Origin: Gammaproteobacteria bacterium
Lineage (GTDB): Bacteria > Pseudomonadota > Gammaproteobacteria > Competibacterales > Competibacteraceae
Length of the DNA stretch: 64,000 nt
NCBI GenBank assembly: GCA_024235035.1
Contig: JACKNE010000016.1
Location: forward strand, 29,727-93,726
Direction of reading: 5' to 3'
The translations under genes were made by a program, and so were the position numbers. The notes below the pieces were generated by a model that made no database searches, was not told the DNA's origin, and was given only the letters and a program-made list of their open reading frames with translations. Shown here in pieces: positions 27,757 to 36,602 of the stretch (its first letter is position 1; every line of letters begins with the position of its first letter).

Positions 27757-28940
27757 GCGGTGTCCGCGTCATCGATCTAGGCACCTTCCTGGCTGGCCCT
27801 TATGCTGCATCGATTTTGGGCGAATTTGGCGCTGAAGTCTTCAAGGTCGAGCATCCGATTGCAAGCGACCCGATGCGGCGTTTCGGCACGGCGACCAAGC
27901 GTCACGACGCGACCCTGGCCTGGCTTAGCGAAGCTCGCAACAAGAAGTCGGTCACCATCGATCTGCGCCAGAAAGAAGGGGTGCAACTGTTCCTACGCTT
28001 GATCGAGAAATCCGATGTGTTGATTGAAAATTTCCGACCTGGGACGATGGAGGAATGGGGCCTCGGTTGGCAAGAGTTGAGTGCAGCCAATCCTGGTTTG
28101 ATTTATTTACGCGTGTCGGGCTATGGGCAAACCGGGCCTTATCGCCGTCGTTCCGGTTTCGCCCACATCGCCCATGCGTTCGGTGGGCTGTCTTATCTCG
28201 CTGGATTTCCTGGAGAAACGCCGGTCGTGCCGGGTACCGCCCCGCTGGGCGACTATATGTCGAGCGTTTATGGCGCGATTGGCATTCTGCTGGCGCTGCG
28301 TCACCGGGAAAAAACCGGGCGCGGCCAGATCGTCGATATCGGTATCTATGAGGCAGTGTTCCGGCAACTGGATGAGATCGCCGCTTCGTATGGGTTATTC
28401 GGCAAAGTGCGCGAACGAGAAGGCTCTGGAAGTTTCGTCGCAGTGCCGCATGGTCATTTTCGAACCAAGGACGACAAATGGATTGCCATTGCCTGCACGA
28501 CGGACAAGATGTTCGAACGGCTCGCCGAGGCGATGGAACATCCAGAACTGGCCTCTTCCAGTCTGTATGGTCCGCAGCGTCAGCGACTGGCCGCCCGCGA
28601 CGAGGTCAACCGACTAGTCATCGAATGGGTCGGGTCCCTGGTCCGGACTGAAGTGTTGGAGCGCTGCCTGAATTGCGAAGTGCCGGTCGGCAAGGTGAAT
28701 AGCATCGCCGATATTTTCGAGGACGAGCATTTTCAGGCGCGCGGCAATCTGGCGCAGATCCATGAGGAAGGACTGGGTGAGGTGGTGGTGCCTAATGTGG
28801 TGCCGACACTGTCAGCAACGCCAGGGCGCATCACCAATCTAGGCCCAGCTTTGGGCAATGCGACTTACGAGGTGATGCGGGAGTTGCTGGGGATTGCCGC
28901 CGACGACATCAAGCGGCTTCGGCAGCGCAAGATCATCTAA
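27753..28940 (+). CDS. Class III CoA-transferase, succinyl-CoA:malate CoA-transferase SmtA/B-like
   Basis: A 395-residue CaiB/BaiF (class III) CoA-transferase. It shows the N-terminal GVRVIDLGTFLAGPYAASIL and VEHPIASDPMR stretches, and the catalytic aspartate region APLGDYMSSVYGAIGILLAL. It is about half identical by eye to the next gene, so the two probably form a heteromeric enzyme as SmtA and SmtB do in Chloroflexus, where they move CoA from succinyl-CoA to malate or citramalate. Start uncertain: ATG 27753, or TTG 27747, which has better spacing to GGAGG at 27734. The longer upstream frame lacks similarity. First gene of the five-gene CoA cluster. Confidence 0.82.
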   Translation: MSGVRVIDLGTFLAGPYAASILGEFGAEVFKVEHPIASDPMRRFGTATKRHDATLAWLSEARNKKSVTIDLRQKEGVQLFLRLIEKSDVLIENFRPGTMEEWGLGWQELSAANPGLIYLRVSGYGQTGPYRRRSGFAHIAHAFGGLSYLAGFPGETPVVPGTAPLGDYMSSVYGAIGILLALRHREKTGRGQIVDIGIYEAVFRQLDEIAASYGLFGKVREREGSGSFVAVPHGHFRTKDDKWIAIACTTDKMFERLAEAMEHPELASSSLYGPQRQRLAARDEVNRLVIEWVGSLVRTEVLERCLNCEVPVGKVNSIADIFEDEHFQARGNLAQIHEEGLGEVVVPNVVPTLSATPGRITNLGPALGNATYEVMRELLGIAADDIKRLRQRKII

Positions 28941-28969
28941 TCCTGACTGGGCGGCGAGGGCAACTAAAG

Positions 28970-30190
28970 ATGACGGACAGCAACCAATCGGAACTGCCGC
29001 TGGCGGGCATCCGCGTTATCGACGTGGCAACGGTAATCGCTGGACCTTATTGTGCCGGCATCCTGGGTGAATTCGGCGCTGAGGTGCTGAAAGTAGAACA
29101 TCCTATTGGCGGCGATCCCTTACGCAAATTCGGTACGCCGACCGCGCGCGGCGACACGCTGACCTGGATGAGCGAAGGGCGTAATAAGAAATCGGTCACG
29201 GTGGATTTGCACCGTCCGGACGGTGTGGAGATTTTCAAGAATCTGGTCAAGCAATCGGACATCGTTTGTGAAAACTTCCGGACGGGAACCTTGGAAAAAT
29301 GGGGGATTGGCTGGGAGGCGCTGCGCCAAGTCAATCCCGGTTTGATCATGTTGCGAGTGACCGGCTACGGTCAAACCGGCCCCTATAAGGATCGTCCCGG
29401 TTTTGCTCGGGTCGCGCATGCGGTCGGCGGCATCGCCTATCTGGCCGGAATGCCCAAGGGGACGCCAGTGACACCGGGTTCGACGACGCTGGGCGATTAT
29501 TTGACCGGCTTGTACGGCTGTCTTGGTGTCTTGATGGCATTGCGCCATCGCGAAGTGACCGGCGAAGGCCAGTATATCGATGCGGCGTTGTATGAGTCGG
29601 TATTCCGCTGTACCGATGAACTAGCGCCGGCCTACAGCATGTTTGGCACGGTCCGGGAGCGGCACGGACCGACTCACAACGATTTTGCTTGCCCTTATGG
29701 CCATTTCCCCACCAAGGACGGCAAGTGGATCGCCATTGCCTGTGCAACGGACAAGCTGTTCGAGCGCTTGGCCAGCGCCATGGGGCGACCGGAACTCGCC
29801 TCGTCCAGCTTGTATGGCGACCAGAAGACCCGGCTGGAAAACCGGCATGATGTGAATGAAATTGTCCGGGATTGGTGTGGCTCCCTGAATCGCGAAGAGA
29901 TTCTTCAGCGTTGTTTTGCGACGGGCGCCCCCGCTGGGCCATTGAATAATATCGCCGATATTTTCGGCGATCGGCAGTTCCATGCCCGGCGCAATCTCGT
30001 CGCTATCGATGAACCGGATTTGGGCGAAACGATCATCGTGCCCTCCACGATTCCCCGCCTGTCGGAAACACCGGGAGAAATTCGTCATCTTGGCCCAAAA
30101 CTTGGTCAGCACACCGACGAAGTGTTGAGTGGCCTACTAGGTATGGATGAGCAACAAATCAGCGAGTTGCGAAAAAAACGGGTGGTGTGA
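28970..30190 (+). CDS. Class III CoA-transferase, SmtA/B-like second subunit
   Basis: A 406-residue CaiB/BaiF protein, the length reported for Chloroflexus SmtB. N-terminal ELPLAGIRVIDVATVIAGPY, then LGEFGAEVLKVEHPIGGDP, and the active-site segment TLGDYLTGLYGCLGVLMALR with the expected aspartate. It starts 29 bases after its paralogue. Inferred partner of that paralogue in transferring CoA between succinate and malate or citramalate (alternatively itaconate). Its order before the hydratase matches smtA-smtB-meh in Chloroflexus. Confidence 0.85.
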   Translation: MTDSNQSELPLAGIRVIDVATVIAGPYCAGILGEFGAEVLKVEHPIGGDPLRKFGTPTARGDTLTWMSEGRNKKSVTVDLHRPDGVEIFKNLVKQSDIVCENFRTGTLEKWGIGWEALRQVNPGLIMLRVTGYGQTGPYKDRPGFARVAHAVGGIAYLAGMPKGTPVTPGSTTLGDYLTGLYGCLGVLMALRHREVTGEGQYIDAALYESVFRCTDELAPAYSMFGTVRERHGPTHNDFACPYGHFPTKDGKWIAIACATDKLFERLASAMGRPELASSSLYGDQKTRLENRHDVNEIVRDWCGSLNREEILQRCFATGAPAGPLNNIADIFGDRQFHARRNLVAIDEPDLGETIIVPSTIPRLSETPGEIRHLGPKLGQHTDEVLSGLLGMDEQQISELRKKRVV

Positions 30191-30276
30191 CAATGATGTT
30201 CCCTCTTGGATAGGAGGGGTAGCGCGTGGCGTCGAGGCAGCTTGCAACGGCCTGACAGAGCGACAAAGGCTGAAAC

Positions 30277-31119
30277 ATGAATGATGTCAATTTACAGGAC
30301 TGGGTCGGCAAAACCGAGCAGATTAAGGATCGTCTCTATCCAACTCCGGCCAAAGCATTGGCCCTGACCTTGGATGACCCCCATCGGCAAGTTGGAGAAG
30401 GCGCGCCTTTGCCTGAGATCTGGCATTGGCTGTATTTTTTGCCAATGGTCACACGCTGCGAAATCGGTCCCGATGGCCATCCGAAGCGCGGCGGTTTTCT
30501 GCCGCCCATTGCTCTGGAAAGGCGCATGTGGGCCAGCGGCCACTTGGTTTTTCACCAGGATGTGCTGATCGGCGAAGAAATCACTAAGACCTCGGAGATT
30601 CTCAAGGTTTCCGAGAAGGAGGGCAAAGCCGGCAAGATGGTCTTCGTGACGGTCAGACACTCGGTGCGCTCGGCCAGAGGCGTAGCGCTCGATGAAGAGC
30701 AGAATATCGTCTATCTGCCCATGCCTAGAGCCTATGTTCCTGCGCCGCCTAATCCCGCGCCGGATGATCTTGAATGGAAAGAGGCTTATTCAGTCGATCC
30801 TGTCCTGCTGTTCCGATTCTCGGCGTTGACCTTCAATGCGCATCGCATCCACTACGACATCAAATACGCTGCTGAAGTGGAGAAATACCCCGGTTTGGTC
30901 GTCCATGGCCCCTTGCAGGCGTTGTTGTTGCTAGAATCCGCTCGCAAGAGGAATCCCGATAAAAAACCGGCCCGCTATGAATTCAGAGCCGTTAGGCCAC
31001 TCTTTGATTTCGATCAAGTGTGTCTCGGTGGTCGGATGAAAGCCGATGGCGGCCACGACTTATTCATGATGAATACGGATGGCCATATGACCATGCAGGC
31101 CACTATATCCTGGAGATAA
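30277..31119 (+). CDS. meh: Mesaconyl-C4-CoA hydratase-like, FAS1-type dehydratase
   Basis: A 280-residue double-hotdog hydratase of the HTD2/MaoC group. Key segments are LPEIWHWLYFLP, RRMWASGHLVFHQDVLIGE, and the second hotdog with RFSALTFNAHRIHYDIKYA followed by VVHGPLQALLLLESA, which holds the catalytic histidine. Meh of the 3-hydroxypropionate bi-cycle and itaconyl-CoA hydratase (Ich) both belong here; each hydrates a C5 enoyl-CoA to (S)-citramalyl-CoA. The neighbours (two CoA-transferases, a CitE lyase, an Mct) favour the mesaconyl-C4-CoA reading. It precedes the lyase gene by 5 bases. Confidence 0.8.
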   Translation: MNDVNLQDWVGKTEQIKDRLYPTPAKALALTLDDPHRQVGEGAPLPEIWHWLYFLPMVTRCEIGPDGHPKRGGFLPPIALERRMWASGHLVFHQDVLIGEEITKTSEILKVSEKEGKAGKMVFVTVRHSVRSARGVALDEEQNIVYLPMPRAYVPAPPNPAPDDLEWKEAYSVDPVLLFRFSALTFNAHRIHYDIKYAAEVEKYPGLVVHGPLQALLLLESARKRNPDKKPARYEFRAVRPLFDFDQVCLGGRMKADGGHDLFMMNTDGHMTMQATISWR

Positions 31120-31124
31120 AGGGC

Positions 31125-32045
31125 ATGAGTGAGAGACTGGAGCGTTCCGTGTTGCTGGTTCCGGCGTCCAACTGGAGCATGATTCAAAAGACCGCCGCGT
31201 CACGAGCGGATGCGGTCTGCATCGATTTGGAAGATGCGGTGACGGTGGATGAGAAGGAAGCCAGTCGGGCGAACGTGGTGCGCGCCTTCCAGGAGCTGGA
31301 CTTCGGTAGCAAACTGCGTATGTACCGGATCAACGGTCTGGACACCCATTACGCTTACCGCGATCTGATCGATGTGGTGGAAGCCGCCGGGGACCGTATC
31401 GATTTGATCGTCGTGCCCAAGGTGAACCGCCCGGAAGATGTGTATGTGGTGGAAACTCTGCTCACGCAAATCGAAAGCTATCGCAAGTTTGCGCGCCCCA
31501 TCGGTATCGAAGCCCTGATTGAAACGGCGTCAGGCTGCGTGAACATCCGAGAAATTGCCGCGTGTTCCACCCGGCTGGAAGGGTTCGTTTATGGTCCAGG
31601 CGATTATGCGGCGTCGGTACGCATGCCGATGGAATCCATCGGGGAACTGGATGAAAACGATGCGGTTTACCCTGGTCATCGTTGGCACCAGGTCATGCAT
31701 TCGATTGTCACTGCCGCCAGGGCTTATCACAAGCGCGCCATTGACGGGCCATTTGCCGGCATCAAGAACCCCGAAGGTTTGGCGCAAGCCTGTAAGATTG
31801 CGCGGGCCATGGGCTTTGACGGTAAATGGTGCATTCATCCCAGTCAAATCGACTCGGTGAATCAGACCTTTGTCCCCTCGGTAAAGGAATTGGCTTGGGC
31901 GCAAACTGTGCTGAACGAATATGAATTGGCGCGACGGGAGGGTCGGGGCGCACTCAGCGTTAAAGGCAAGATGATTGATGTCGCCTCGTTGAGAATGTGC
32001 CAAACCACGGTTGAGAGAGCCAAGCTGGCTGGGTTGTTATCGTAG
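31125..32045 (+). CDS. CitE-family lyase, citramalyl-CoA / malyl-CoA lyase
   Basis: A 306-residue TIM-barrel lyase of the HpcH/HpaI-CitE family: SVLLVPASNWSMIQKTAA, DAVCIDLEDAVTVDEK with the metal-binding Glu/Asp, GIEALIETASGCVNIREI, and KWCIHPSQID. The start at 31125 replaces an upstream 35-codon extension; a GGAG-type site lies just ahead, across the end of the hydratase gene. In this cluster the product would cleave (S)-citramalyl-CoA to acetyl-CoA and pyruvate, and possibly malyl-CoA. It is shorter than the 348-residue Chloroflexus Mcl and looks more like proteobacterial Mcl1 or Ccl enzymes, so strict specificity is uncertain. Confidence 0.82.
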   Translation: MSERLERSVLLVPASNWSMIQKTAASRADAVCIDLEDAVTVDEKEASRANVVRAFQELDFGSKLRMYRINGLDTHYAYRDLIDVVEAAGDRIDLIVVPKVNRPEDVYVVETLLTQIESYRKFARPIGIEALIETASGCVNIREIAACSTRLEGFVYGPGDYAASVRMPMESIGELDENDAVYPGHRWHQVMHSIVTAARAYHKRAIDGPFAGIKNPEGLAQACKIARAMGFDGKWCIHPSQIDSVNQTFVPSVKELAWAQTVLNEYELARREGRGALSVKGKMIDVASLRMCQTTVERAKLAGLLS

Positions 32046-32189
32046 TCAGCAGAATAATAGCCAAGTAGATTAGGCAAAAGCGCAGCCGTAGGGGTGCGCA
32101 CTGCGTACCAGCTATCATCCATATTCCGGAAAAGGTACGCGATGCGGACCCTTTCTGACTATCTGAATTGACAGTGCATCCTTGATAAC

Positions 32190-32230
32190 CCTGGCTCTTC
32201 TCCTTGATTTTTGGGGAGGAAGGGTTTTTA
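32190..32230 (+). terminator. Possible attenuator between the lyase and mct
   Basis: A pyrimidine-rich stretch (CCCTGGCTCTTCTCC) can pair imperfectly with GGGGAGGAAGGG, followed by TTTTTA. It lies in the 200-base gap before mct. Pairing has mismatches, so this is tentative. Confidence 0.3.
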
Positions 32231-32245
32231 TAAGGTGATGATTTT

Positions 32246-33469
32246 ATGGTAAAGATACTGCAAGGACTGAGAATCGTCGAAGGAACCGCGTTTGTCGCCG
32301 CCCCCTTGGCAGGTATGACCCTGGCGCAATTGGGCGCGGATGTGATTCGTTTTGATCGCATCCGGGGTGGCCTGGATCATTACCGATGGCCGGTGACCCA
32401 TGACAACAAAAGCCTGTTCTGGGCCGGTTTGAACAAGGGCAAGCGGTCGATTGCCGTCGATGTCAACACGCCGCGTGGGCAAGAGATCATGACCCAACTT
32501 ATTTGCGGCGGGTCCGGACCCGATACGGGAATCTTCGTGACCAATCTCCGGATTCGCGGCTGGATGGATTACGAGCACCTGAAACAACACCGGGAAGATC
32601 TGATCATGGTGACGGTGCTGGGTAACCGCGAAGGCGGCCCAGCGGTGGATTACACCATTAATCCTGGTGTCGGATTTCCTTACGCCACTGGGCCGGAGGG
32701 TTCCCAGGAGCCGGTCTGCCATGTTCTGCCAGCCTGGGATTGTATCACCGGGCAAATGACGGCGCTGGCGGTGCTGGCGGCGGAGCGACATCGCCGGCTG
32801 ACTGGGCAGGGGCAGGCGGTGGACCTTGCCTTGAAGGATGTCGCTCTGGCTATGCTGGGCAATCTGGGCCTCATCGGCGAGGTGATGATCAACGATTTCG
32901 ATCGCCCTAAGTATGGCAACTATTTGTATGGCGCTTACGGTAATGAATTCATGACGATGGATGGTCGCCGAGTCATGGTGGTAGGTTTGACGCGCCGCCA
33001 GTGGGATGGTTTGTGCAAGGTGACTGGGCTGAAAGCGGAATTTGACGCCTTGGGTGATCGACTCGGTTTAAATCTCAATCAGGAAGGCGACCGCTTCAAG
33101 GCCCGCGAGGAGATCACCGCGCTTTTGCGACCGTGGTTCCAAGGGAGAAAGATCGAGGATTTTGCCCGCTCCTTCGACGAGAATGGAATCACATGGTCAG
33201 TGTTTCGCACCTTCAAGCAGGCGATCCAGGAAGACCCGGATCTTTCTGTGCAACATCCGATGTTCGATAGGCTGGAACAGCCGGGCATCGGCGAATATTT
33301 GGTCCCCGGTTCGCCATTCGAGTTCAGCGCGTTCGAACGGCTGCCTCCGAAACGGGCGGCGGTTCTGGGCGAACACACCGATGAAATCTTGTCCGGCATT
33401 CTAGGCATGAGCGATGCGGAAATTTCCCGGTTGCACGAGGACAAGGTGGTGGCGGGTCCACGCCTTTGA
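32246..33469 (+). CDS. mct: Mesaconyl-CoA C1-C4 CoA-transferase
   Basis: A 407-residue class III CoA-transferase distinct from the two upstream ones. It matches Mct of the 3-hydroxypropionate bi-cycle along its length: LRIVEGTAFVAAPLAGMTLA, WAGLNKGKRSIAVDV, the aspartate region HVLPAWDCITGQMTALAVLA, EVMINDFDRPKYGNYLYGA, and EQPGIGEYLVPGSPFEFSA. Mct moves CoA within mesaconyl-CoA from C1 to C4, supplying the substrate of Meh. It is separated from the lyase gene by 200 bases and may have its own promoter. This is the most diagnostic gene of the cluster. Confidence 0.88.
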   Translation: MVKILQGLRIVEGTAFVAAPLAGMTLAQLGADVIRFDRIRGGLDHYRWPVTHDNKSLFWAGLNKGKRSIAVDVNTPRGQEIMTQLICGGSGPDTGIFVTNLRIRGWMDYEHLKQHREDLIMVTVLGNREGGPAVDYTINPGVGFPYATGPEGSQEPVCHVLPAWDCITGQMTALAVLAAERHRRLTGQGQAVDLALKDVALAMLGNLGLIGEVMINDFDRPKYGNYLYGAYGNEFMTMDGRRVMVVGLTRRQWDGLCKVTGLKAEFDALGDRLGLNLNQEGDRFKAREEITALLRPWFQGRKIEDFARSFDENGITWSVFRTFKQAIQEDPDLSVQHPMFDRLEQPGIGEYLVPGSPFEFSAFERLPPKRAAVLGEHTDEILSGILGMSDAEISRLHEDKVVAGPRL

Positions 33470-33589
33470 AGGCGATGCTATCCTCGTTAAGTATGCTTGA
33501 GCGCCACTGGGCCAGGTAGTCGCGTTGGCTTGATGAGTGGGCGCCCATCCCTAATTTGACCAAGGCAAGCACATAGTCTTTCTGCCTGA

Positions 33590-33773
33590 GATGCGGACAT
33601 CCCGAGCTATACACGGCTAGATCTACGCTTGGGCTGGTGTCCCCGAAAGGGTCTGGAATTCAGCCTGGTCGGGCAAAACTTCCTTGATAATCGTCGTGCA
33701 GAGTTCACCACCTGATCTGGTGGGCAGCGAAATCCCCCAGGATATTTACGGTAAGGTGATTTGGCGATGTTAG
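33590..33773 (+). pseudogene. C-terminal remnant of a TonB-dependent receptor
   Basis: Reading from 33590 gives DADIPSYTRLDLRLGW, then KGLEFSLVGQNFLDN and AEFTT, which is the end of a TonB receptor beta-barrel. After a one-base shift near 33711 it continues DLVGSEIPQDIYGKVIWR and stops. It is similar in kind, but not identical, to the end of the intact receptor that follows (LTLRLGWRPYPNLELSLTGA). The rest of the gene is gone. The gap 33470-33933 holds no other gene; its last 50 bases are very AT-rich and likely hold the receptor promoter. Confidence 0.7.
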
Positions 33774-33933
33774 CCTGGGGAGAGGCAAGGAGAAATGCGA
33801 GGATCTGACAAAGTTTCGAATGCTATGTCCTTGTCGTTTTGCGCGACTCCCTTTGTTTATAGCTCTCTTTGAGGGATTCGGTCTATATTTTTTAAATATA
33901 TAATTATCAATTATATACAATAAAAATCGTGCT

Positions 33934-35934
33934 ATGCTAAACAGAAGTGTTTCCTATCTCATGGCACTGACTGCGTTCAGTGGCTGGGGGGCTATAGTGA
34001 ACGTGAGTTGGGCTGCTGTCCCGGACTTGACCCAGTTCAGTATCGAAGAATTGATGCAAGTCGAGGTGGTATCCGCCGCTAAACAACTCCAGCCCTGGGC
34101 TGATAGCGCTGCTGCGGTGTTTGTAATCACCAACGCTGATATCCGTCGCTCCGGCGTCACTACTCTCGTCGAGGCGCTACGATTTGCGCCTGGCGTCGAA
34201 GTGGCGCGCATCGACTCCAATCGCTGGGCCGTCACCATTCGCGGTTTCAATGGCCGTTTTGCTAATAAGCTGCTGGTGATGATCGATGGTCGTTCAGTTT
34301 ATACTCCAGCCTTTTCCGGCGTGTACTGGGAGATTCAGGATTTACCGCTGGTCGACATCGACCGGATTGAGGTGATTCGTGGTCCTGGCGGCAGCCTGTG
34401 GGGCGCCAACGCCGTCAACGGTGTGATCAATATCATTAATAAGCCAGCCCGTGATACTCAGGGTGGAGTAGTCAGCGTCACCGCCGGTAACGAAGAGCGT
34501 TCTATCGTCGAAGCCCGCTATGGTGGAAAGTGGGGGGAAAACGCTCAGTATCGGATTTATGGTCGGCAGGCCCGCCGCGACGGTCTGGTCGATCCCGAAG
34601 GTCGGGATGCCGGTGATAACTGGGTTCTCCAACGCGGTGGATTTCGCTTGGACTGGCAGCCGACCGGACGCGATTCCGTAAGCGTCATGGGTGATGTTTA
34701 CGACGGTGACTTCGATGAGGACATGGTGGTTCCCCTGCTGACGCCGCCTTACGCTGAACGCCGGCTCGATCCGGCTAAGGCGCAAGGCGGCAGCCTGCAA
34801 ACCGCTTGGGAGCACCGCTATTCGGAGCGTGGACGGATCGATCTACGGATGTACTATCAGTACGAAGACCACGAGGCCCTTTTGGCCCCGTTTCGGCTAG
34901 ATACATTCGATATCGATTTCCAACACAGCTTGCAATGGGGCGAGCGGCATGACCTGGTCTGGGGAGTGAGTTATCGACGCTATCACGACCGCTTTGATCC
35001 CAGCGAACTGATTACGCTGACACCGTCCAGCCTGATCAGCGAGTTGTTCAGCCTGTTTGCCCAGGATCAAATTGCCCTGGCTGAGCGTTGGCAGTTGACG
35101 CTTGGCGCTCGTTTGGAGCGCAATGATTATACCGGCTGGGAGTTTCAGCCTAGCCTGCGCTTGCTGTGGAAACTGGATGATCATCAACGGGTCTGGGCCG
35201 CCGTTTCACGTGCGGTGCGCACCCCGTCGCGGGTTGAAGAAGACGCTCGGATCAATATGTCAACCGTGCCGCCAGCAATCACCGGCAGCTTACCAGGCAT
35301 CGTAGCGACCGTAGGCGACCGGGGCTTTGGCGCGGAGAAGCTGATGGCTTACGAAATCGGCTATCGCACTTGGCAGGGTCGGGATTTCTCATTGGATGTC
35401 ACGGCTTTCTACAACGATTATGATGCGCTATTCGCCACCATTCAGGGAACACCGTTTCCCGAACTGGTGCCGCCGCCGCATCTGGTTCTGCCCCTGCATT
35501 TTCGCAATCTATTCAATGACGATAACTATGGCGTCGAGATCGCCACTGACTGGCGTCCGGTGGAAAGCTGGCGGTTACAACTGGCCTATTCCTATCTCTG
35601 GTCACGACCCAAAGAGCGGCAATGGAGTCCGTTGAATCAGGTTTCGCTACGCTCCTCCTGGGATGTGCAGGATGATTTAGAGTTGAACGCTTGGCTGTTC
35701 TATGCCGGCAAACTAGGTTCAGTGCCAACGCTGTCGTCGCTGGGTACGGTTTCGATCGATCCTCATCTCAACCTGACCCTGCGTCTGGGCTGGCGACCTT
35801 ACCCCAATTTGGAATTGTCACTGACGGGCGCCAACCTGCTGGAGAATCAGCATTCGGAATTCGTTCAGGAAGTATTTACTTACCCAGTCGAGGTCGAACG
35901 CAGTATTTATAGCCAAGTGAGATGGAATTTCTAA
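33934..35934 (+). CDS. TonB-dependent outer-membrane receptor
   Basis: A 666-residue receptor. After a signal region (LMALTAFSGWGAIVNVSWAA) comes a TonB-box-like DLTQFSIEELMQVEVVSAAK start, common in the vitamin B12/catecholate-type group. The plug domain follows (VTTLVEALRFAPGVEVARI, RGFNGRFANKLLVMIDG, VIRGPGGSLWGANAVNGVIN), then the 22-strand barrel, ending in VERSIYSQVRWNF with terminal Phe as required for barrel assembly. It starts a three-gene unit with a YfiR-like protein and a hybrid kinase, so it may serve in sensing as well as uptake. Ligand unknown. Confidence 0.93.
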   Translation: MLNRSVSYLMALTAFSGWGAIVNVSWAAVPDLTQFSIEELMQVEVVSAAKQLQPWADSAAAVFVITNADIRRSGVTTLVEALRFAPGVEVARIDSNRWAVTIRGFNGRFANKLLVMIDGRSVYTPAFSGVYWEIQDLPLVDIDRIEVIRGPGGSLWGANAVNGVINIINKPARDTQGGVVSVTAGNEERSIVEARYGGKWGENAQYRIYGRQARRDGLVDPEGRDAGDNWVLQRGGFRLDWQPTGRDSVSVMGDVYDGDFDEDMVVPLLTPPYAERRLDPAKAQGGSLQTAWEHRYSERGRIDLRMYYQYEDHEALLAPFRLDTFDIDFQHSLQWGERHDLVWGVSYRRYHDRFDPSELITLTPSSLISELFSLFAQDQIALAERWQLTLGARLERNDYTGWEFQPSLRLLWKLDDHQRVWAAVSRAVRTPSRVEEDARINMSTVPPAITGSLPGIVATVGDRGFGAEKLMAYEIGYRTWQGRDFSLDVTAFYNDYDALFATIQGTPFPELVPPPHLVLPLHFRNLFNDDNYGVEIATDWRPVESWRLQLAYSYLWSRPKERQWSPLNQVSLRSSWDVQDDLELNAWLFYAGKLGSVPTLSSLGTVSIDPHLNLTLRLGWRPYPNLELSLTGANLLENQHSEFVQEVFTYPVEVERSIYSQVRWNF

Positions 35935-36602
35935 TGATCCCACTGACAAGATTGACCTTGTCAACCTCGTTCGATTGGAGTGGGACCAGGAACGGGCAGT
36001 CTGTTGCGAGTGACGTTAATCATCGATGGGGGTCGTTATGTATATTTTTAATAGCAAATATATTTAAAAAGGTTCTTATTTTATTGACAGGTTTGCTGCT
36101 AAGCGGTAACGCCTGGGCTGTTGAATTTGATGAATATGCGGTCAAGGCTGCTTATCTCTACAATTTCGCCAAGTTTGTCGAGTGGCCGCCAGGGTCGTTT
36201 TCCACAACCGACGCGCCGCTATCGATTTGTATTGCCGGTGATGATCCATTTGACAATAAGTTGGAGATGCTTTCTGGTAAGGTCGTGGAAGGTCATCCGG
36301 TCGAGGTGCGACATATTCCAGCGGCGACGGGCTTTGAGCGATGTCATGTGCTATTCATCGGTCGTGTGGAACAAAAGCGCTTTAAAACCCTGCTAGCGCG
36401 CTTGGGCCGCCTGCCGATATTGACGGTCAGCGATATCGACGATTTCGCCCAGGCGGGTGGCATGATTGGCTTGATCGAGACTGAACAACGCATCCGGTTC
36501 GACATTAACCTAGACGCCGCTAATCAAGCTAATCTCAAGCTTAGTTCCCATCTCCTTAAACTCGCCAGGGTCATGGGTGGTCTCCGTGGGGTTAGTCAAT
36601 GA
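35934..36602 (+). CDS. YfiR-like periplasmic regulator (DUF4154)
   Basis: A 222-residue protein whose mature part (VEFDEYAVKAAYLYNFAKFVEWP ... LSICIAGDDPF ... IGRVEQKRFKTLLARLG ... GMIGLIETEQRIRFDINLDAA) is a clear DUF4154/YfiR domain. A signal peptide (FKKVLILLTGLLLSGNAWA) lies about 45 residues inside the frame, so the start is doubtful. ATG 35934 overlaps the receptor stop as TAATG, suggesting coupling, but a non-ATG start nearer the signal is possible. In Pseudomonas YfiR is a periplasmic repressor of the CHASE8 protein YfiN; here the next gene has a CHASE8-like sensor. Confidence 0.85.
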   Translation: MIPLTRLTLSTSFDWSGTRNGQSVASDVNHRWGSLCIFLIANIFKKVLILLTGLLLSGNAWAVEFDEYAVKAAYLYNFAKFVEWPPGSFSTTDAPLSICIAGDDPFDNKLEMLSGKVVEGHPVEVRHIPAATGFERCHVLFIGRVEQKRFKTLLARLGRLPILTVSDIDDFAQAGGMIGLIETEQRIRFDINLDAANQANLKLSSHLLKLARVMGGLRGVSQ

